DNA of 64,000 nucleotides from Hyalella azteca (GCF_000764305.2 NW_025937514.1:86203-150202), one strand, 5' to 3'; shown: positions 12,001 through 20,085, counted from the stretch's first letter. Program-made: numbers and translations. Notes: generated by a model from the sequence alone, not told the origin.

Positions 12001-15000
12001 TACGTCAACGCTACTGCATAATTAGTATGTTAATTAGTGGCAATTGCTAGGGATATTTCAGCTTGGTTCATATATCTACTTCACTTCAGTCGCCGGACTT
12101 GTGCGCCTGGCGAAGGCGGGGAATGGATCAGGCTGCTAGCCTGGAAAACAAAAGAGACCAAATATCACGAACGTAACTGAAAATCGTACTTCAGTTGCAA
12201 AATAGATGGCTATCTGAAGCGTAGCAAACCTTTCTGCAACTACTAATACTACCGGCCTGCAATAGAAACTTCCTATTCTATCAACAAAGCCGAGCCACAA
12301 TTTTTAACAAGATCGCAACAGTTACGTAGTTATTATGTGGTTAACGAGCCCTTAACATTGACGGTACTCTCATCACGCAGGGCGCGGCGGGAGTGCAAGC
12401 TGACGAGTGAAGCCATCTCTGCTGACGGCGACTTCTGCAGGGCTGACGAGCGTGCGGCTGACGTGCTGACGCCTCAGGAAGGTGGGTGTGCAGCACGCTC
12501 AGAATTAACTTAACCTTGGAGAAATGTTTGCATGTCTCATTGTTACGTTACGTTCAAGATTAAACTAGAACAGATCGCCGCATATTATTTTACAGCAGCT
12601 GCTGTATGTGAGACGGTATTGACTATTGCAAGAGAAAGTACCTATGTATACGGATAATGTGAGTTCGTCTAGAGGTCTTATAAGTTCATTACAGACCAAT
12701 TTACTTATTACTAATATGGCGATGGCATCGATAAAAAAATATTTATTACGAGTACGGTATATAGCAAATAATGTTTCGCGTTATTTCCTGTAGGAATTTA
12801 GTCCCGCAACTAATCCGTAACCTTTTATTGTAATTACTTGACATGCAATAAAATGTTGCAATACCTGTTTCATAATATCTAAAGAAATCAGGTCCAATGT
12901 GTTTATGTTGATATGTTGATGTTGATAGGTTGATAAAGTTGGCGTTGATATGTTGATAAAGTTGGCGTTGATATGCTGATGAAGTTTGCGTTGATATGTT
13001 GATAAAGTTTGTGTTTTGCAGTGCTGGACGCATGCGACCGCGCGGGGCGGGCGCTAGGGCAGTCGGTGACCCTGACCTCCTGCTGCTCCCCCCCACATCC
13101 CCCCCACATCATGCAGGTGCCCACACTAATTAATTATTATATTCTTACTTATATCATTCTGTACCAATTGAAGTATAACATTAGGATTTAGTTAAAGGAT
13201 TGCCCTTATGTTCAGCAGTGGAACATCGATTGCGCAATGAGCTATTCTCTGATCACATGGGAGCGCCTCCCTCCCCCCCTCCTCTCGTGGTGATGCTGAT
13301 TCATGAGGAAAAGATGAGCTATATGGGAGCGTTGGCCGTCACAGCGATGCATTGTAGTTGCATTGCAGTGCAAACACTGCACTGCAGTGTGACTGCCGTG
13401 CTGCGTTGTGGGGGCACCAGTCTATACTGTCTGTGCATCATTTCTGTGATACTTCATATATGCACTGCACCGTCTCTGCACTGCACCACCCCTGCACTGC
13501 ACCACCTCTGCACTGCACCACCCCTGCACTGCACCACCCCTGCACTGCACCACCCCTGCACTGCACCACCCCTGCACTGCACCACCTTATGACGAGTTTA
13601 GGTTTTCTTAGTCCCCGGTCACGATGATGCGCCGCCTTCGTCTCCGAGTTGTCGCTAGGCAGGTCACCCCGCCCTCGGGTCCTGGATGTAACGGATCAAC
13701 CAATTGTCCAGTCGTCTCTTGAATGTTGCAAAAGTGAAGTCCCTCCTCTATTTGGTGAGACCTACTCTATTTTGGAGGTCTCACTCTCGAAGTTATGAGC
13801 CAGTCCGGTCATCATCTTCCGTGTACAGTATGATGTACCTTCCTCTTCTCTTCTCCAGTGAGTACAGTCCCAAGTGTTTCAGCCTCTCCCAGTAGTTCAG
13901 GTCTAGTTCGCTCATACCCTTGATCTTGGACATGAAAGTCCGCTGTACTGCCGCCAGTTTCCGCATCGCACTCGCCTTGAGCGGCGCCCAAAGCTGACAG
14001 CAGTATTCAAGATTGGGGAGCACTAGAGCTCTGAAGAGTGTAATCATTGGTGCTGCTTCTCTCGTTTGAAATGTCTGCCAGATCCAACCCATCCGTTGTT
14101 TGCCTCGCACAACTATTTCCTAGATATGGGCGTCAGTACTCATCAACAATCCGAGATCTCGAACTAGTTGCTTCTCAATTTCTGTGCCATCTGATGCCCA
14201 GTAGCGATGTGGCATCCCGGTCTCTGTGTCGACTCATAACTTTGAGCTTGGTGCCGTTGAACTGCACCACCCACAGTGTGTGCAGGTGATGGCGTGCGAG
14301 TGACTGCTGTGTTTACACTCACACCCCTCACATTGTGTGCAGGTGGTGGCGTGTGAATGGCTGCTGTGTGTACACTCACGCCCCTCACAGTGTGTGCAGG
14401 TAGTTGCGTGTGAGTGGCTGCTGGAGGGGCGGCGCGCCCTCTGGTCTGCGGGCGAGCAGGTCGCCGCTGCAGGAGGAGATGGCTGGAGAGGCGCGACGCT
14501 GCAGCAGCTCAGGCGGGGCTTCCAGGCAGACCTCGCCACTCTCAGGAGCCTCATCTCGCACGTCCCCGTGAGTCTCGAGTTCGGCGACGCATCCACGTGC
14601 ATACAAATTATAGAATCCTAACCCCAGAATGAGTGCTAAAGCCTCGCTACCTAATCTTTCTTATCACTCCCTTCACTCGCTGCCAAAACCTTCATTCCCC
14701 TCGTGACGTGCTGCCTAACCGTTCATCTCGCCTATCAGTGCGCGCTGGCAACGCTCTCTCCTCCTAGGACGTGCTGCATAGCCACTCATCCTCCCTTCCC
14801 CCAGGGCATGCTGCCTAACCTCTACTCTACCCAGCACGTTGTTTCAAACTCTCTCTCTCGCATATGTTTCCCAACCCCACTCACCTTACCAGAGCATGCT
14901 GCCTAACCTCTACTCTACCAACACGTCGGTTCAAACCCTCTACCTCTCTCATATGTTTCCTAACCCCACTCTCCTCCTCCCCCCAGGGCATGCTGCCTAA

Positions 15001-16960
15001 CCTTCGTTCACCCCAGCACGTGTTTCCTAACCCCACTCCCCCTCCATCAGGGTGTGCTGCAGCGCGTGTTCGTGCACGAGGCGGTGCAGCGCATCATGTC
15101 GGGGGCGTCCCCAGCTCGGACGCAGCAGCTCCTCGACCGCAGCCTCAAGTCTTACAACACCGCCTCCTCCGTGCTCTGTAGGAAAGGTGGGTGTCGTGGG
15201 GTGCTCTGTAGGAAAGGTGGGTGTCGTGGGGTGCTCTGTAGGAAAGGCGGGTGTCGTGTGGTGCTCTGTAGGAAAGGTGGGTGTCGTGTGGTGCTCTGTA
15301 GGAAAGGTGGGTGTCGTGGGGTGCTCTGTAGGAAAGGCGTGTGTCGTGTGGTGCTCTGTAGGAAAGGTGGGTGTCATGTGGTGCTCTGTAGGAAAGGTGA
15401 GTGTCGTGGGGTGCTCTGTAGGAAAGGTGAGTGTCGTGGGGTGCTCTGTAGGAAAGGTGGGTGTCGTGTGGTGCAGTGGGTTACGCGGTATTTCGAACAA
15501 TTCTCCGCTTTTTACTTGAAGAACAACACGCCGCAATATACAAACGAGAATCCTTGTTACATGGACATTCCGTACACCATACGGTACGGAATTTATGCCG
15601 TTTATCCTATATGTACTTTCTAGTAGGTACGTGTTTTAGATGGTTGTTTTGGTTGATACTTCCATCCTTCCAAAAAAGGTAGTAGGATATTTTCTCGCGT
15701 GACTTCAGTGCATTACCGTGTGCTGCTGATTACTTACGGAACTGTTTTGTTTTTTTCTTGCACTTCGATGTATCTTAGTCTTTTGTATACAAGTGCGTGT
15801 ACCGGCACCAATGATGTACCTATACAAATACGTGCACGGCAACAATAATGCTCGTCCCTAAAAGACGTCAGTTGACAAATGGTTTACACAAATGATAGAG
15901 GATATCGTTGATAAAGTAACGCGTCTTGTCTAGACTTGAGTTAGGTTCGTTTCCCTTGGATTCATATGACACAGATCTTGATTTTATTTTAGATCTTGCA
16001 GCCAACAACCTGTTTGTCATGCTACAAAGATAGGGTTTCTGAGGTGCTAAGCTGTGTTTTCAATCCCAGAGCGTAGAGGTGGCGGAAGAGGAGAGCTATA
16101 CAGCGGGGAGAGGGAGCACGCGACAGCCCTCATGCTTGCCTCCCAGTACCTCCCCAACCAGCTCCTGTCATCCCCAGGTACTATCATCATATCAAAGGAT
16201 GACTGTCCTTTGTGATACATAATTAGCCCTGAACTGATTTCACTATTATGTTGGTAGTGTGGGCGCTGAGTTAATAGGCTTATGGCCTGTTGTCTATTTT
16301 TAGTATTTTAATACTTTTCATGACTTGTTCACAAGAGACCTAGATACTTGGGAGCCATCATTGTTTATAGTTCGCTTTCTCGTAGATTTCTCGTTTTATG
16401 TTTGCAAACTTGTATGAATTTGCGAGTGAGCTGAACAACGCTCTGACTGGACCGCTGACGTGCAGGGGAGATACGTAGATCATCTCTATTGAGCCATCGA
16501 CCTCGTGACCAACTGAACTGTAAATTTTATATATCTACATTATTGATTTACACGGCTTAGTTCAGAACTTTGATAGCGCATAGCAAAACTTGACACCAAA
16601 CATTGCCTCTGCATACAGAGCAGCAGGCATGCACATCTCAATCATTATTCGTCGTCGGTAAAATTGATCTCTTCTTTTCGTTTTATCGCTTCACTTACTA
16701 ACCTCACTTCGTCGCTGATTGCCCAGCCTAACGTGACGTATACCACGACTTCATTACTAATTACCATGCTACAATTTTGGCCTCATGAAATACCTCCTCA
16801 CGATGCAGGGGAACGCGCCGGAATGCTGTCGGAGGCGGCGGCGGCACTAAGCAAGATTGATGACAAGAAGGATCTCCACCGCTGCTACTCCCTCATCAGG
16901 GCGCTGTCGGGACCCAGTCCCGCTGTGTGCTGCNCCGCGATATGCCTGCCTCTCAGTTAG
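10..16960 (+). CDS. SREBP: Sterol regulatory element-binding protein (whole gene, 18 exons)
   Basis: Membrane-bound bHLH-zipper transcription factor of the ER; after Golgi cleavage by site-1 and site-2 proteases its N-terminal half enters the nucleus and switches on lipid-synthesis genes (family knowledge). Seen here in order: an acidic then Ser/Thr/Gln-rich N-terminus, a basic region with the SREBP-specific tyrosine ([12 protein letters not shown]), a leucine zipper, DRSR before the first membrane helix, a second helix ending in LFVYGEP, and the regulatory domain with landmarks such as [12 protein letters not shown] and GASPxRTxQLLDRSL. Exons: 10-52, 3296-4296, 4831-5095, 5659-5795, 9022-9193, 6797-6969, 7201-7382, 7569-7732, 8253-8424, 10892-10996, 11181-11382, 11540-11688, 12381-12481, 13022-13116, 14400-14567, 15051-15186, 16070-16177, 16809-16960. 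Donor and acceptor phases agree throughout when exon 5 is taken from 9022. Length, about 1,170 codons, is usual for the family. The order 9022 before 6797 is not physical, so this locus is misassembled or duplicated. Confidence 0.93.
53..3295 (+). other. SREBP intron 1, AT-rich, with a MITE
   Basis: Donor GTACGT at 53 and acceptor TTTATTTTCAG ending at 3295. The intron is AT-rich with short open frames only. It holds a TIR element at about 454-978 and a stretch (about 1350-1500) that recurs at 29,540-29,700. I see no gene in it. Confidence 0.7.
454..978. mobile_element. MITE-like element with imperfect terminal inverted repeats
   Basis: The left end reads CCGTCAAACGGGGTAATAAG and the right end, read on the other strand, CCATCAAAAGAGGGTAATAA, giving inverted ends of about 20 bp. 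A diverged relative begins at 28,267 (CCATCAAATGGAGTAATAAG) and shares the interior for about 400 bp (the block with CGGGACAGTC and CACATTTTGTAGAAATG). No transposase is visible. The superfamily is not assigned. Confidence 0.5.
3296..4296 (+). CDS. SREBP: SREBP exon 2: activation region and basic/helix 1
   Basis: This large exon encodes an acidic segment ([17 protein letters not shown]), then about 260 residues rich in Ser, Asn, Gln and Pro typical of a transactivation region, then the basic region and first helix ([20 protein letters not shown]). The Tyr after Arg is diagnostic of SREBPs and lets them bind both E-boxes and SREs; other bHLH-Zip proteins have Arg there. The exon ends EEAK at 4296 in phase 0 with donor GTTTGT. 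Reading on to the stop at 4344 runs into intron and is not the real end. Confidence 0.93.
4831..5095 (+). CDS. SREBP: SREBP exon 3: helix 2 and leucine zipper
   Basis: Acceptor AATTAATTAG ends at 4830. The exon encodes [16 protein letters not shown], the second helix, then [16 protein letters not shown], the zipper, followed by a Ser-rich linker. The start is phase 0, joining EEAK. I place the donor at 5096 (GCTG|GTGGGT) because it leaves one G that joins GC at 5659 in frame. Minisatellite units begin shortly after this donor. Confidence 0.88.
5112..5245. repeat. Minisatellite beside SREBP exon 3 donor (about 26 bp)
   Basis: Degenerate tandem copies of a motif containing CACGGCATGCAGTGATA and ATGTGGGTCA. 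It begins within 20 bp of the exon 3 donor GTGGGT, and several units carry GTGGGT again, which could act as decoy donors. Confidence 0.7.
5659..5795 (+). CDS. SREBP: SREBP exon 4: Ser/Pro-rich linker
   Basis: Acceptor TTTTTAACAG ends at 5658. It encodes a Pro/Ser/Thr-rich linker ([20 protein letters not shown], then [14 protein letters not shown]) between zipper and first membrane helix, as in other SREBPs. Donor AGG|GTGAGG at 5796, phase 0, matches the start of exon 5 ([11 protein letters not shown]). TPPES and SPDSGNSSD are phosphodegron-like, but that is inference. Confidence 0.8.
5846..5990. mobile_element. Short MITE (about 145 bp) in SREBP intron 4
   Basis: Left end GGTCATACTTTCAAAACTCG; right end read in reverse GGCCTATACTTTCAAAAAAG. 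The inner bases repeat CGTAAGT/ACTTACG in both orientations. The ends and interior resemble the larger element at 61,365-62,271 (GTATTATCAAAACTTCGTAA), so it looks like a short member of the same broad family. Confidence 0.5.
6429..6499 (+). pseudogene. Truncated duplicate of SREBP exon 5
   Basis: The acceptor and first 71 bases match 9022-9092 ([20 protein letters not shown], then VVA), after which the sequence jumps to intron sequence identical to 9700 onward. The helix is cut, no donor follows, and the frame runs to a stop at 6511. This is either a collapsed allele or a deletion product of about 606 bp relative to the second copy. Confidence 0.8.
6797..6969 (+). CDS. SREBP: SREBP exon 6: luminal loop end and membrane helix 2
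   Basis: Acceptor CCCCCTCCAG ends at 6796. The exon gives EEGGVS, then the hydrophobic helix [20 protein letters not shown] and LFVYGEP, the conserved cytosolic start of the regulatory domain (the same FVYGEP is in vertebrate SREBPs). It starts by completing a codon from the leftover G of exon 5 at 9193 and ends QKK in phase 0 at donor GTGAAA. Confidence 0.88.
7201..7382 (+). CDS. SREBP: SREBP exon 7: regulatory domain
   Basis: Acceptor ATGCCCCCAG ends at 7200. It encodes [20 protein letters not shown] and then a hydrophobic stretch [14 protein letters not shown], colinear with the regulatory-domain segment after FVYGEP in vertebrate SREBPs, the part that binds SCAP. It ends with CG before GTGTGT, and the T of exon 8 completes an Arg codon. 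Confidence 0.85.
7569..7732 (+). CDS. SREBP: SREBP exon 8: regulatory domain
   Basis: Acceptor TGATTTTGGCAG ends at 7568. It encodes [20 protein letters not shown] and [20 protein letters not shown], matching the VYHKLHQLH-type segment of other SREBPs. The exon ends GTCCCTG at donor GTAGGG (7733), and the following intron begins with tandem copies of this very junction. Confidence 0.87.
7733..8030. repeat. 17-bp minisatellite made of the exon 8 donor junction
   Basis: About 17 tandem units of the type CCATGTCCCTGGTAGGT or CCCGTGTCCCTGGTTGG. The true exon end is CCTACGTCCCTG|GTAGGG, so the unit is a copy of the exon-intron junction; the proximal units keep GTAGGT and later ones have decayed to GTTGGC. 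No stop codon arises, so all three frames stay open for more than 250 bp, which explains the spurious long open frames on both strands. Confidence 0.92.
8253..8424 (+). CDS. SREBP: SREBP exon 9: regulatory domain
   Basis: Acceptor TACCCCTGGCAG ends at 8252. It encodes [20 protein letters not shown] and [20 protein letters not shown], colinear with the vertebrate region ending AMQWLCHP. It leaves AA, completed by G of exon 10 to give Lys-Phe-Leu. An identical copy lies at 10,393-10,564. Confidence 0.87.
8522..8640. repeat. Near-palindrome of about 119 bp
   Basis: Starting GCATCTGTGGCTGTGCCGTA on the + strand; the reverse strand from 8640 starts GCATCTGAGGCCGTACAGCC. The arms continue through CCTCGG...GAG/GTG and meet in a C7 run and a G11 run. 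It sits exactly at the boundary between the two SREBP segment copies. Confidence 0.8.
9022..9193 (+). CDS. SREBP: SREBP exon 5 (complete copy): membrane helix 1 and lumen
   Basis: Acceptor CTACCTTGCAG ends at 9021. The exon starts [15 protein letters not shown], with DRSR and the Leu-Cys bond used by site-2 protease in mammalian SREBPs, then helix [20 protein letters not shown], then a luminal loop with [15 protein letters not shown] fits the broad site-1 protease pattern R-x-hydrophobic-x; the mammalian sequence is RSVL. It ends with one G before GTATGT, in phase with exon 6 at 6797 although that exon lies upstream in this assembly. Confidence 0.87.
9341..9694. mobile_element. piggyBac-like MITE, copy 1
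   Basis: Flanked by TTAA at 9337-9340 and a decayed TTAG at 9695-9698. It starts CACGTTGACTCCGAAGTGG, followed by the short palindrome GTGGTACATATGCATACCAC. About 354 bp, closely similar over its full length to 33,657-34,022. TTAA target sites and CACGTTGAC ends are typical of piggyBac-type elements. No transposase. Confidence 0.78.
9797..10170. repeat. Second copy of the 17-bp donor minisatellite
   Basis: About 22 units of the same array as 7733-8030, with a different mix of GTAGGT and GTTGGC variants. Its left edge joins intron sequence matching 6597 directly, skipping exons 6-8; its right flank (GGTTCGGTAAATGTTTTAA onward) is identical to 8022 onward. Confidence 0.9.
10393..10564 (+). pseudogene. 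Duplicate of SREBP exon 9
   Basis: Identical in sequence to 8253-8424 including acceptor and donor. If both were physical, a transcript would carry this exon twice or skip one; alternatively this is an allelic copy placed in tandem. Intact, so called a duplicate rather than decayed. Confidence 0.75.
10892..10996 (+). CDS. SREBP: SREBP exon 10: regulatory domain
   Basis: Acceptor TTGTTATTGCAG ends at 10891. It encodes [20 protein letters not shown] and [10 protein letters not shown], aligned with the vertebrate segment that precedes FREHLLER. It ends TTG TAC AG before GTACTG, and G at 11181 completes Arg. Confidence 0.86.
11181..11382 (+). CDS. SREBP: SREBP exon 11: REHLLER segment
   Basis: Acceptor AACCTTTCAG ends at 11180. 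It encodes [16 protein letters not shown], the most recognisable regulatory-domain motif, then a variable linker and [16 protein letters not shown]. The donor is CCG|GTAATT, phase 0. An alternative GTACGC at about 11,225 exists but would shorten the family-conserved region. Confidence 0.87.
11540..11688 (+). CDS. SREBP: SREBP exon 12: regulatory domain
   Basis: Acceptor GCTGTACAG ends at 11539. It encodes [20 protein letters not shown] and then [19 protein letters not shown], aligned with the KWWASL... segment of vertebrate SREBPs. It ends with AG before GTAGAC. Confidence 0.85.
12381..12481 (+). CDS. SREBP: SREBP exon 13: regulatory domain
   Basis: Acceptor TCATCACGCAG ends at 12380. Short exon encoding [19 protein letters not shown] and [13 protein letters not shown]. 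Phase agrees on both sides (2 then 1). Conservation is weaker here, but position and phase support it. Confidence 0.78.
12905..13012. repeat. Minisatellite leading into SREBP exon 14 acceptor
   Basis: Degenerate 24-bp units around GTTGATATGTTGATAAAGTT run up to the acceptor GTGTTTTGCAG at 13,021. They supply a T-rich tract beside the 3' splice site. Confidence 0.75.
13022..13116 (+). CDS. SREBP: SREBP exon 14: regulatory domain
   Basis: Acceptor GTGTTTTGCAG ends at 13,021. It encodes [18 protein letters not shown], aligned with the CEKASGYLQ-like segment, then Cys/Pro/His-rich residues ending ATG CAG at donor GTGCCC. Phase 0, joining exon 15. Confidence 0.78.
13455..13586. repeat. 15-bp minisatellite
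   Basis: About nine units of CTGCACTGCACCACC. The short reading frames here are products of the repeat. It ends at the border of the LINE fragment. Confidence 0.9.
13594..14262 (-). mobile_element. LINE fragment (3' part of reverse transcriptase ORF)
   Basis: The minus strand encodes, with stops, VMSHRDRD-like and IEATSSVRDLG-like blocks and then an open 105-residue stretch with [30 protein letters not shown] and [19 protein letters not shown]. This is the region after the RT core in jockey/CR1-type non-LTR elements of arthropods. 5' truncated and broken, lying in SREBP intron 14. The same segment, expanded into a minisatellite, is at 48,600-49,300. Confidence 0.85.
14268..14399. repeat. 57-bp repeat duplicating the exon 15 acceptor
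   Basis: TGTGTGCAG followed by GTGRTGGCGTGYGARTG ends at 14,285, 14,342 and finally at the true acceptor 14,399, at exact 57-bp steps. Each unit copies the 3' splice site plus the first codons of exon 15 (VVACEWLL). The copy at 14,342 is in frame and open; the one at 14,285 meets a stop after five codons. Confidence 0.88.
14400..14567 (+). CDS. SREBP: SREBP exon 15: regulatory domain
   Basis: It encodes [20 protein letters not shown] and [20 protein letters not shown], aligned with the vertebrate LLVVRTSLW...LRGFQRDLSSLRRL segment. The exon is 56 codons, phase 0 on both sides, with donor GTGAGT. Use of the upstream tandem acceptor at 14,342 would prepend 19 in-frame residues. Confidence 0.87.
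14740..15050. repeat. Degenerate repeats of the exon 16 acceptor
   Basis: The motif C-rich tract, CAG or AG, then GGCATGCTGCCTAACC recurs at about 14,760, 14,806, 14,892 and 14,988 before the real site CCATCAG|GGTGTGCTGCAG at 15,050. Spacings are irregular, 50 to 110 bp. They look like duplications of the 3' splice site with the start of the exon. Confidence 0.7.
15051..15186 (+). CDS. SREBP: SREBP exon 16: HEA...GASPxRT block
   Basis: It encodes [20 protein letters not shown] and [15 protein letters not shown], a near match to the vertebrate VFLHEATARLMAGASPTRT block. The donor is uncertain. Ending at 15,177 (CTCT|GTAGGA) would create TAG with exon 17; ending at 15,186 (AAAG|GTGGGT) gives Glu-Arg-Arg in frame and has the better consensus. 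The same donor recurs every 30 bp downstream. Confidence 0.85.
15171..15475. repeat. 30-bp minisatellite carrying the exon 16 donor, in frame
   Basis: Ten units, each GTGCTCTGTAGGAAAGGTGG plus GTGTCGTGKG. The period is a multiple of three and no unit contains a stop in the exon frame, so the frame reads [10 protein letters not shown] ten times. Each unit has an AAAG|GTGRGT donor; use of any of them joins exon 17 in the same phase. Confidence 0.93.
16070..16177 (+). CDS. SREBP: SREBP exon 17: regulatory domain
   Basis: Acceptor TTTTCAATCCCAG ends at 16,069. It encodes [20 protein letters not shown] and [15 protein letters not shown], aligned with the vertebrate REHAEALLLASCYLPPGF block. It starts with AG, needing one base from exon 16, and ends with one G at donor GTACTA. 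Confidence 0.85.
16809..16960 (+). CDS. SREBP: SREBP exon 18: C-terminus
   Basis: Acceptor CACGATGCAG ends at 16,808. It encodes [20 protein letters not shown] and [13 protein letters not shown], aligned with the vertebrate C-terminus (VGMLAEAARTLEKL). An N at 16,934, a contig join, falls 7 codons before the stop at 16,960, so the last residues are unsure. Confidence 0.8.
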
Positions 16961-19292
16961 CGTGGGCCAAAACCTGCATGTTGATTGATATTTAAAAATT
17001 TTGTGAAGCAGACTGTAGTCAAGGCGAAGGCGTAAACAAGAACTAAGATCATTAATAATTTTGTTTGTTCTTGTTCAACCTTCTAAAGTCTATCTTTCAC
17101 AGGGGGCGAGGTGGAAGCTCGTAAATCAGTGCAAACATTGTTGTTCACAGAATCCCTTAATTTCATAGTTTCAGTAGCTTGACTTACTCAATTATGAGCG
17201 TCGCTAAGTCACGTGCGTAATTCATCATCTCCGACGAATTTTTATTTATTTATTTAACCCTTCATCTCGCTTGAGCTCGCCTTCAGATCCGTCGTTCTCT
17301 AGAAATGTTCATTGTATATTCCAATTTCATTGCCCTTGTGAAGAAAAAACTGTTCATTGCTGCCATTACCGGCGTAGAATTTGTACTTCTTATGTATATT
17401 TGACTAGATGTCTTCGATTATTTAAGTCGTTGCCTTTTTCAGTAGTCGGCATTTACACGCAAGTCTGTTATGTTGTTAACAATATTTTGGCTAGTAACCA
17501 AGTTGAAATATAAGTAACAAATAGAGGGACTTGCTTTATCTACTCGTTCCTCCCTATATCTTATTGAACCTTGTTTCTTTACCTCTTAAATTTACGAGAG
17601 AGTGATGAGAGACAAGACGAATGAAAAGAATTTCTCCAACACGAAGATCATGTCCTAATGCTGCGAGAAAGGAGGAGGGCTATTGAAACCAAGCTTCATT
17701 AATTAAATGAAATTAGCGGGAGCAGTGAAATTCTATTAAAACATTCAGAGTTAAGCAGTGCAGATACAATTGAGCTCTTCCAAGCCGTATTTAACATAAG
17801 TTTTCATAGTCATGCGCATCATCCGACTTCCATCGAACAAATTTACATTATTCTTTAGGAATGGAATTCAATAACTTAACGCTTTTATATAAATAAAACT
17901 AATGTTCACCTATGTACTTCCTTTATAAAAATGCCAATGACAAAATTCACATCAAACTTACTGGCGATTATATTTTTAACTATCCAGGATTAATTTCAGA
18001 ACAAAACACTTGTGTCGCAATAAGTGTTATGTCACGCTCTTGTCACAATAGAGCAATTCTAGACGATCGCGCAAGTAAGAAGGTAAAGGCGAAATTTCCA
18101 GCAAGGAGGGTGTCGTCGAGCATCGAAAATTGGCTCAACATGATACCGGCTGCTGGAGCAGCCATGTGCTGGACTATTTAATCATCAGCCATTACACTAA
18201 TTGAATGGATTACAGTTGACGAAATATGCTTAAACTTTACTGTAAGTGACGACTATGCATGAAATGTCGCACATCATTCGTGCCCTCCTCGCAGGCTCAC
18301 ACATTCGTCCCCCGTACGCACTTCTGCGTCACTATGCCTACCGTGTACACACCACATTCCATGTGCACTATTGCCCTTGTACGCACCACATACTATGTGC
18401 AATTTGCGTCACTATGCCTACCGTGTACGTACTACATACCATGTGCACTATTGCGAAAATATCAAGTCTCATGTCCATGCCCACTAAGCGCACTTTCTAC
18501 GTAGTGTACGAAAGTATAGAAATTGTAACAATCCTCACCGAACTCACATGAACTTGCCTCAGAACCTAAATGATATTAATTAAAGTTGAGCCCAACAGTT
18601 TACTCGCGTCATAAGGAAGACTAAATTTGCTTAACTCATAGAAGACGAACTTACGGTGCGAATAGAGGACTACGGTAGCATCTTCAGGGAGCGGGGTGAC
18701 CGCACTTTATGGTGTGTAGCCGGGATACACCAGGGGTGTGTTATCAACTTATCACCGAACCCATACGCGTATTATTCCAATAAACGATACAAGGGAAATG
18801 CACCCATAGATTCCTCATTCAAAATACCACCGAATAGAGATCATCAGAATGCCGGGCATTGTTAATGCCCATTAGAAAATGTGCAAGATAAATTAATAAT
18901 GTGCAAGACTAAGATACTAGGAAAATAAATTGAAGTAAATTTAAGACAATCGGCCTAGTTTCATGAAGTGACAGCAAAGGTTTTAATCGAGAAGCTGGTT
19001 GCGACCACTGAGTATTTAAGTGCATTACTCACCATTAACAGCGAAAGTAATTAATGCAAATCTGTCATCATCCTCATTAAGATCGTTTCTCAATAAAAAA
19101 TGCCACTAATTCCTTCAGCGATGAGAACTGAAGGACGAGGCTTACCGGAGTTCACAGCAGGTTTCATCTAACAAGACAAGTTTACTTCTGTTGATAAGTG
19201 ATGCAGCGCCTAGGTCTGCTACTACCCAAACGCTAACCAAGCTTACTAAGCTTGTGTACGTTCAAAAGCAGGCAGCTAAAACCTCTTTAATT
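16961..19292. other. Intergenic stretch, no gene seen
   Basis: AT-rich sequence with only short frames. 18,280-18,470 has degenerate repeats around CACTATGCCTACCGTGTAC. No splice-framed coding block was recognised. Confidence 0.5.
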
Positions 19293-19670
19293 CACCAGTA
19301 TCCTACTTGAATTGCATCAACTCAGCCATGATGAAGGACGTGATAGCGGCCACGTCTCTATTTGTTCTGTAACATCGCTTCCCTCATTCAAGTTCGGTAT
19401 AAAATGCTCTTCTCGCTGTCATTCATAAGAAAATAGTACATTAAGTACTAAAGTACAAAATAAAGCATCGTTAGACAACAGTACAGCCACTTCCCTAGCG
19501 GCTATCCACACAGCCTAGTTACTTGCTCCGCACCTCTCGCCACTAGTCACTAGCTACTCCTCACACAAAAATCACAAACGCTTTACTAGTCACTAGCATA
19601 GCTCTGAAGGTCGTCACTAGTCACTAGCCATCCCTCCACCTCGTCACTAGTCCTTAGACCAGCCCTGCAA
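19293..19670. repeat. Segment duplicated at 23,141-23,530
   Basis: From CACCAGTATCCTACTTGAAT onward the sequence is nearly identical to that right of the N at 23,140. The two copies bracket the contig 19,904-23,139, as expected if that contig was wedged into continuous sequence. Confidence 0.88.
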
Positions 19671-19902
19671 GTCTTTACTAGTCAACCCTCAACGCTGTAA
19701 CTAGTCACTAGCCATCCCTCCACCTCGTCACTAGTCCTTAGACCAGCCCTACAAGTCTTTACTAGTCAACCCTCAACGCTGTCACTAGTCACTAGCCATC
19801 CCTCCACCTCGTCACTAGTCCTTAGACCAGCCCTGCAAGTCTTTACTAGTCAACCCTCAACGCTGTAACTAGTCACTAGCCATCCCTCCACCTCGTCACT
19901 AG
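19590..19902. repeat. 84-bp tandem repeat rich in CACTAGTC
   Basis: Units with CTAGTCACTAGCCATCCCTC and GTCTTTACTAGTCAACCCTC recur at 84-bp spacing, about three copies, ending at a single N (19,903). A short version follows the duplicate at 23,460-23,560. Confidence 0.85.
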
Positions 19903-19903
19903 N

Positions 19904-20085
19904 TGTATTCATCAAGTGATGGGTGATCATACTCGTGTATTCATCAAGTGATGGGTGATGGTACTCGTGTATTCATCAAGTGATGGGTGATGGTACTCAG
20001 GTATTCATCAAGTGATGGGTGATGGTACTCGTGTATTCATCAAGTGATGGGTGATGGTACTCATGTATTCATCAAGTGATCATAT
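19904..20085. repeat. 32-bp tandem repeat
   Basis: Units of TGTATTCATCAAGTGATGGG plus TGATGGTACTCG, about five copies, starting right at the contig end. About three copies of the same unit occur at 25,415-25,510, between TMX1 exons 5 and 4 in true order. Confidence 0.9.

Noticed and set aside
13200..13592. 130-residue frame ending in HCTTPALHH repeats
   Set aside because: Product of the 15-bp array in SREBP intron 14.
15171..15623. SREBP exon 16 extended through the whole 30-bp array as coding
   Set aside because: The frame is open but family-conserved sequence resumes only in exon 17; I treat array inclusion as optional, not default.
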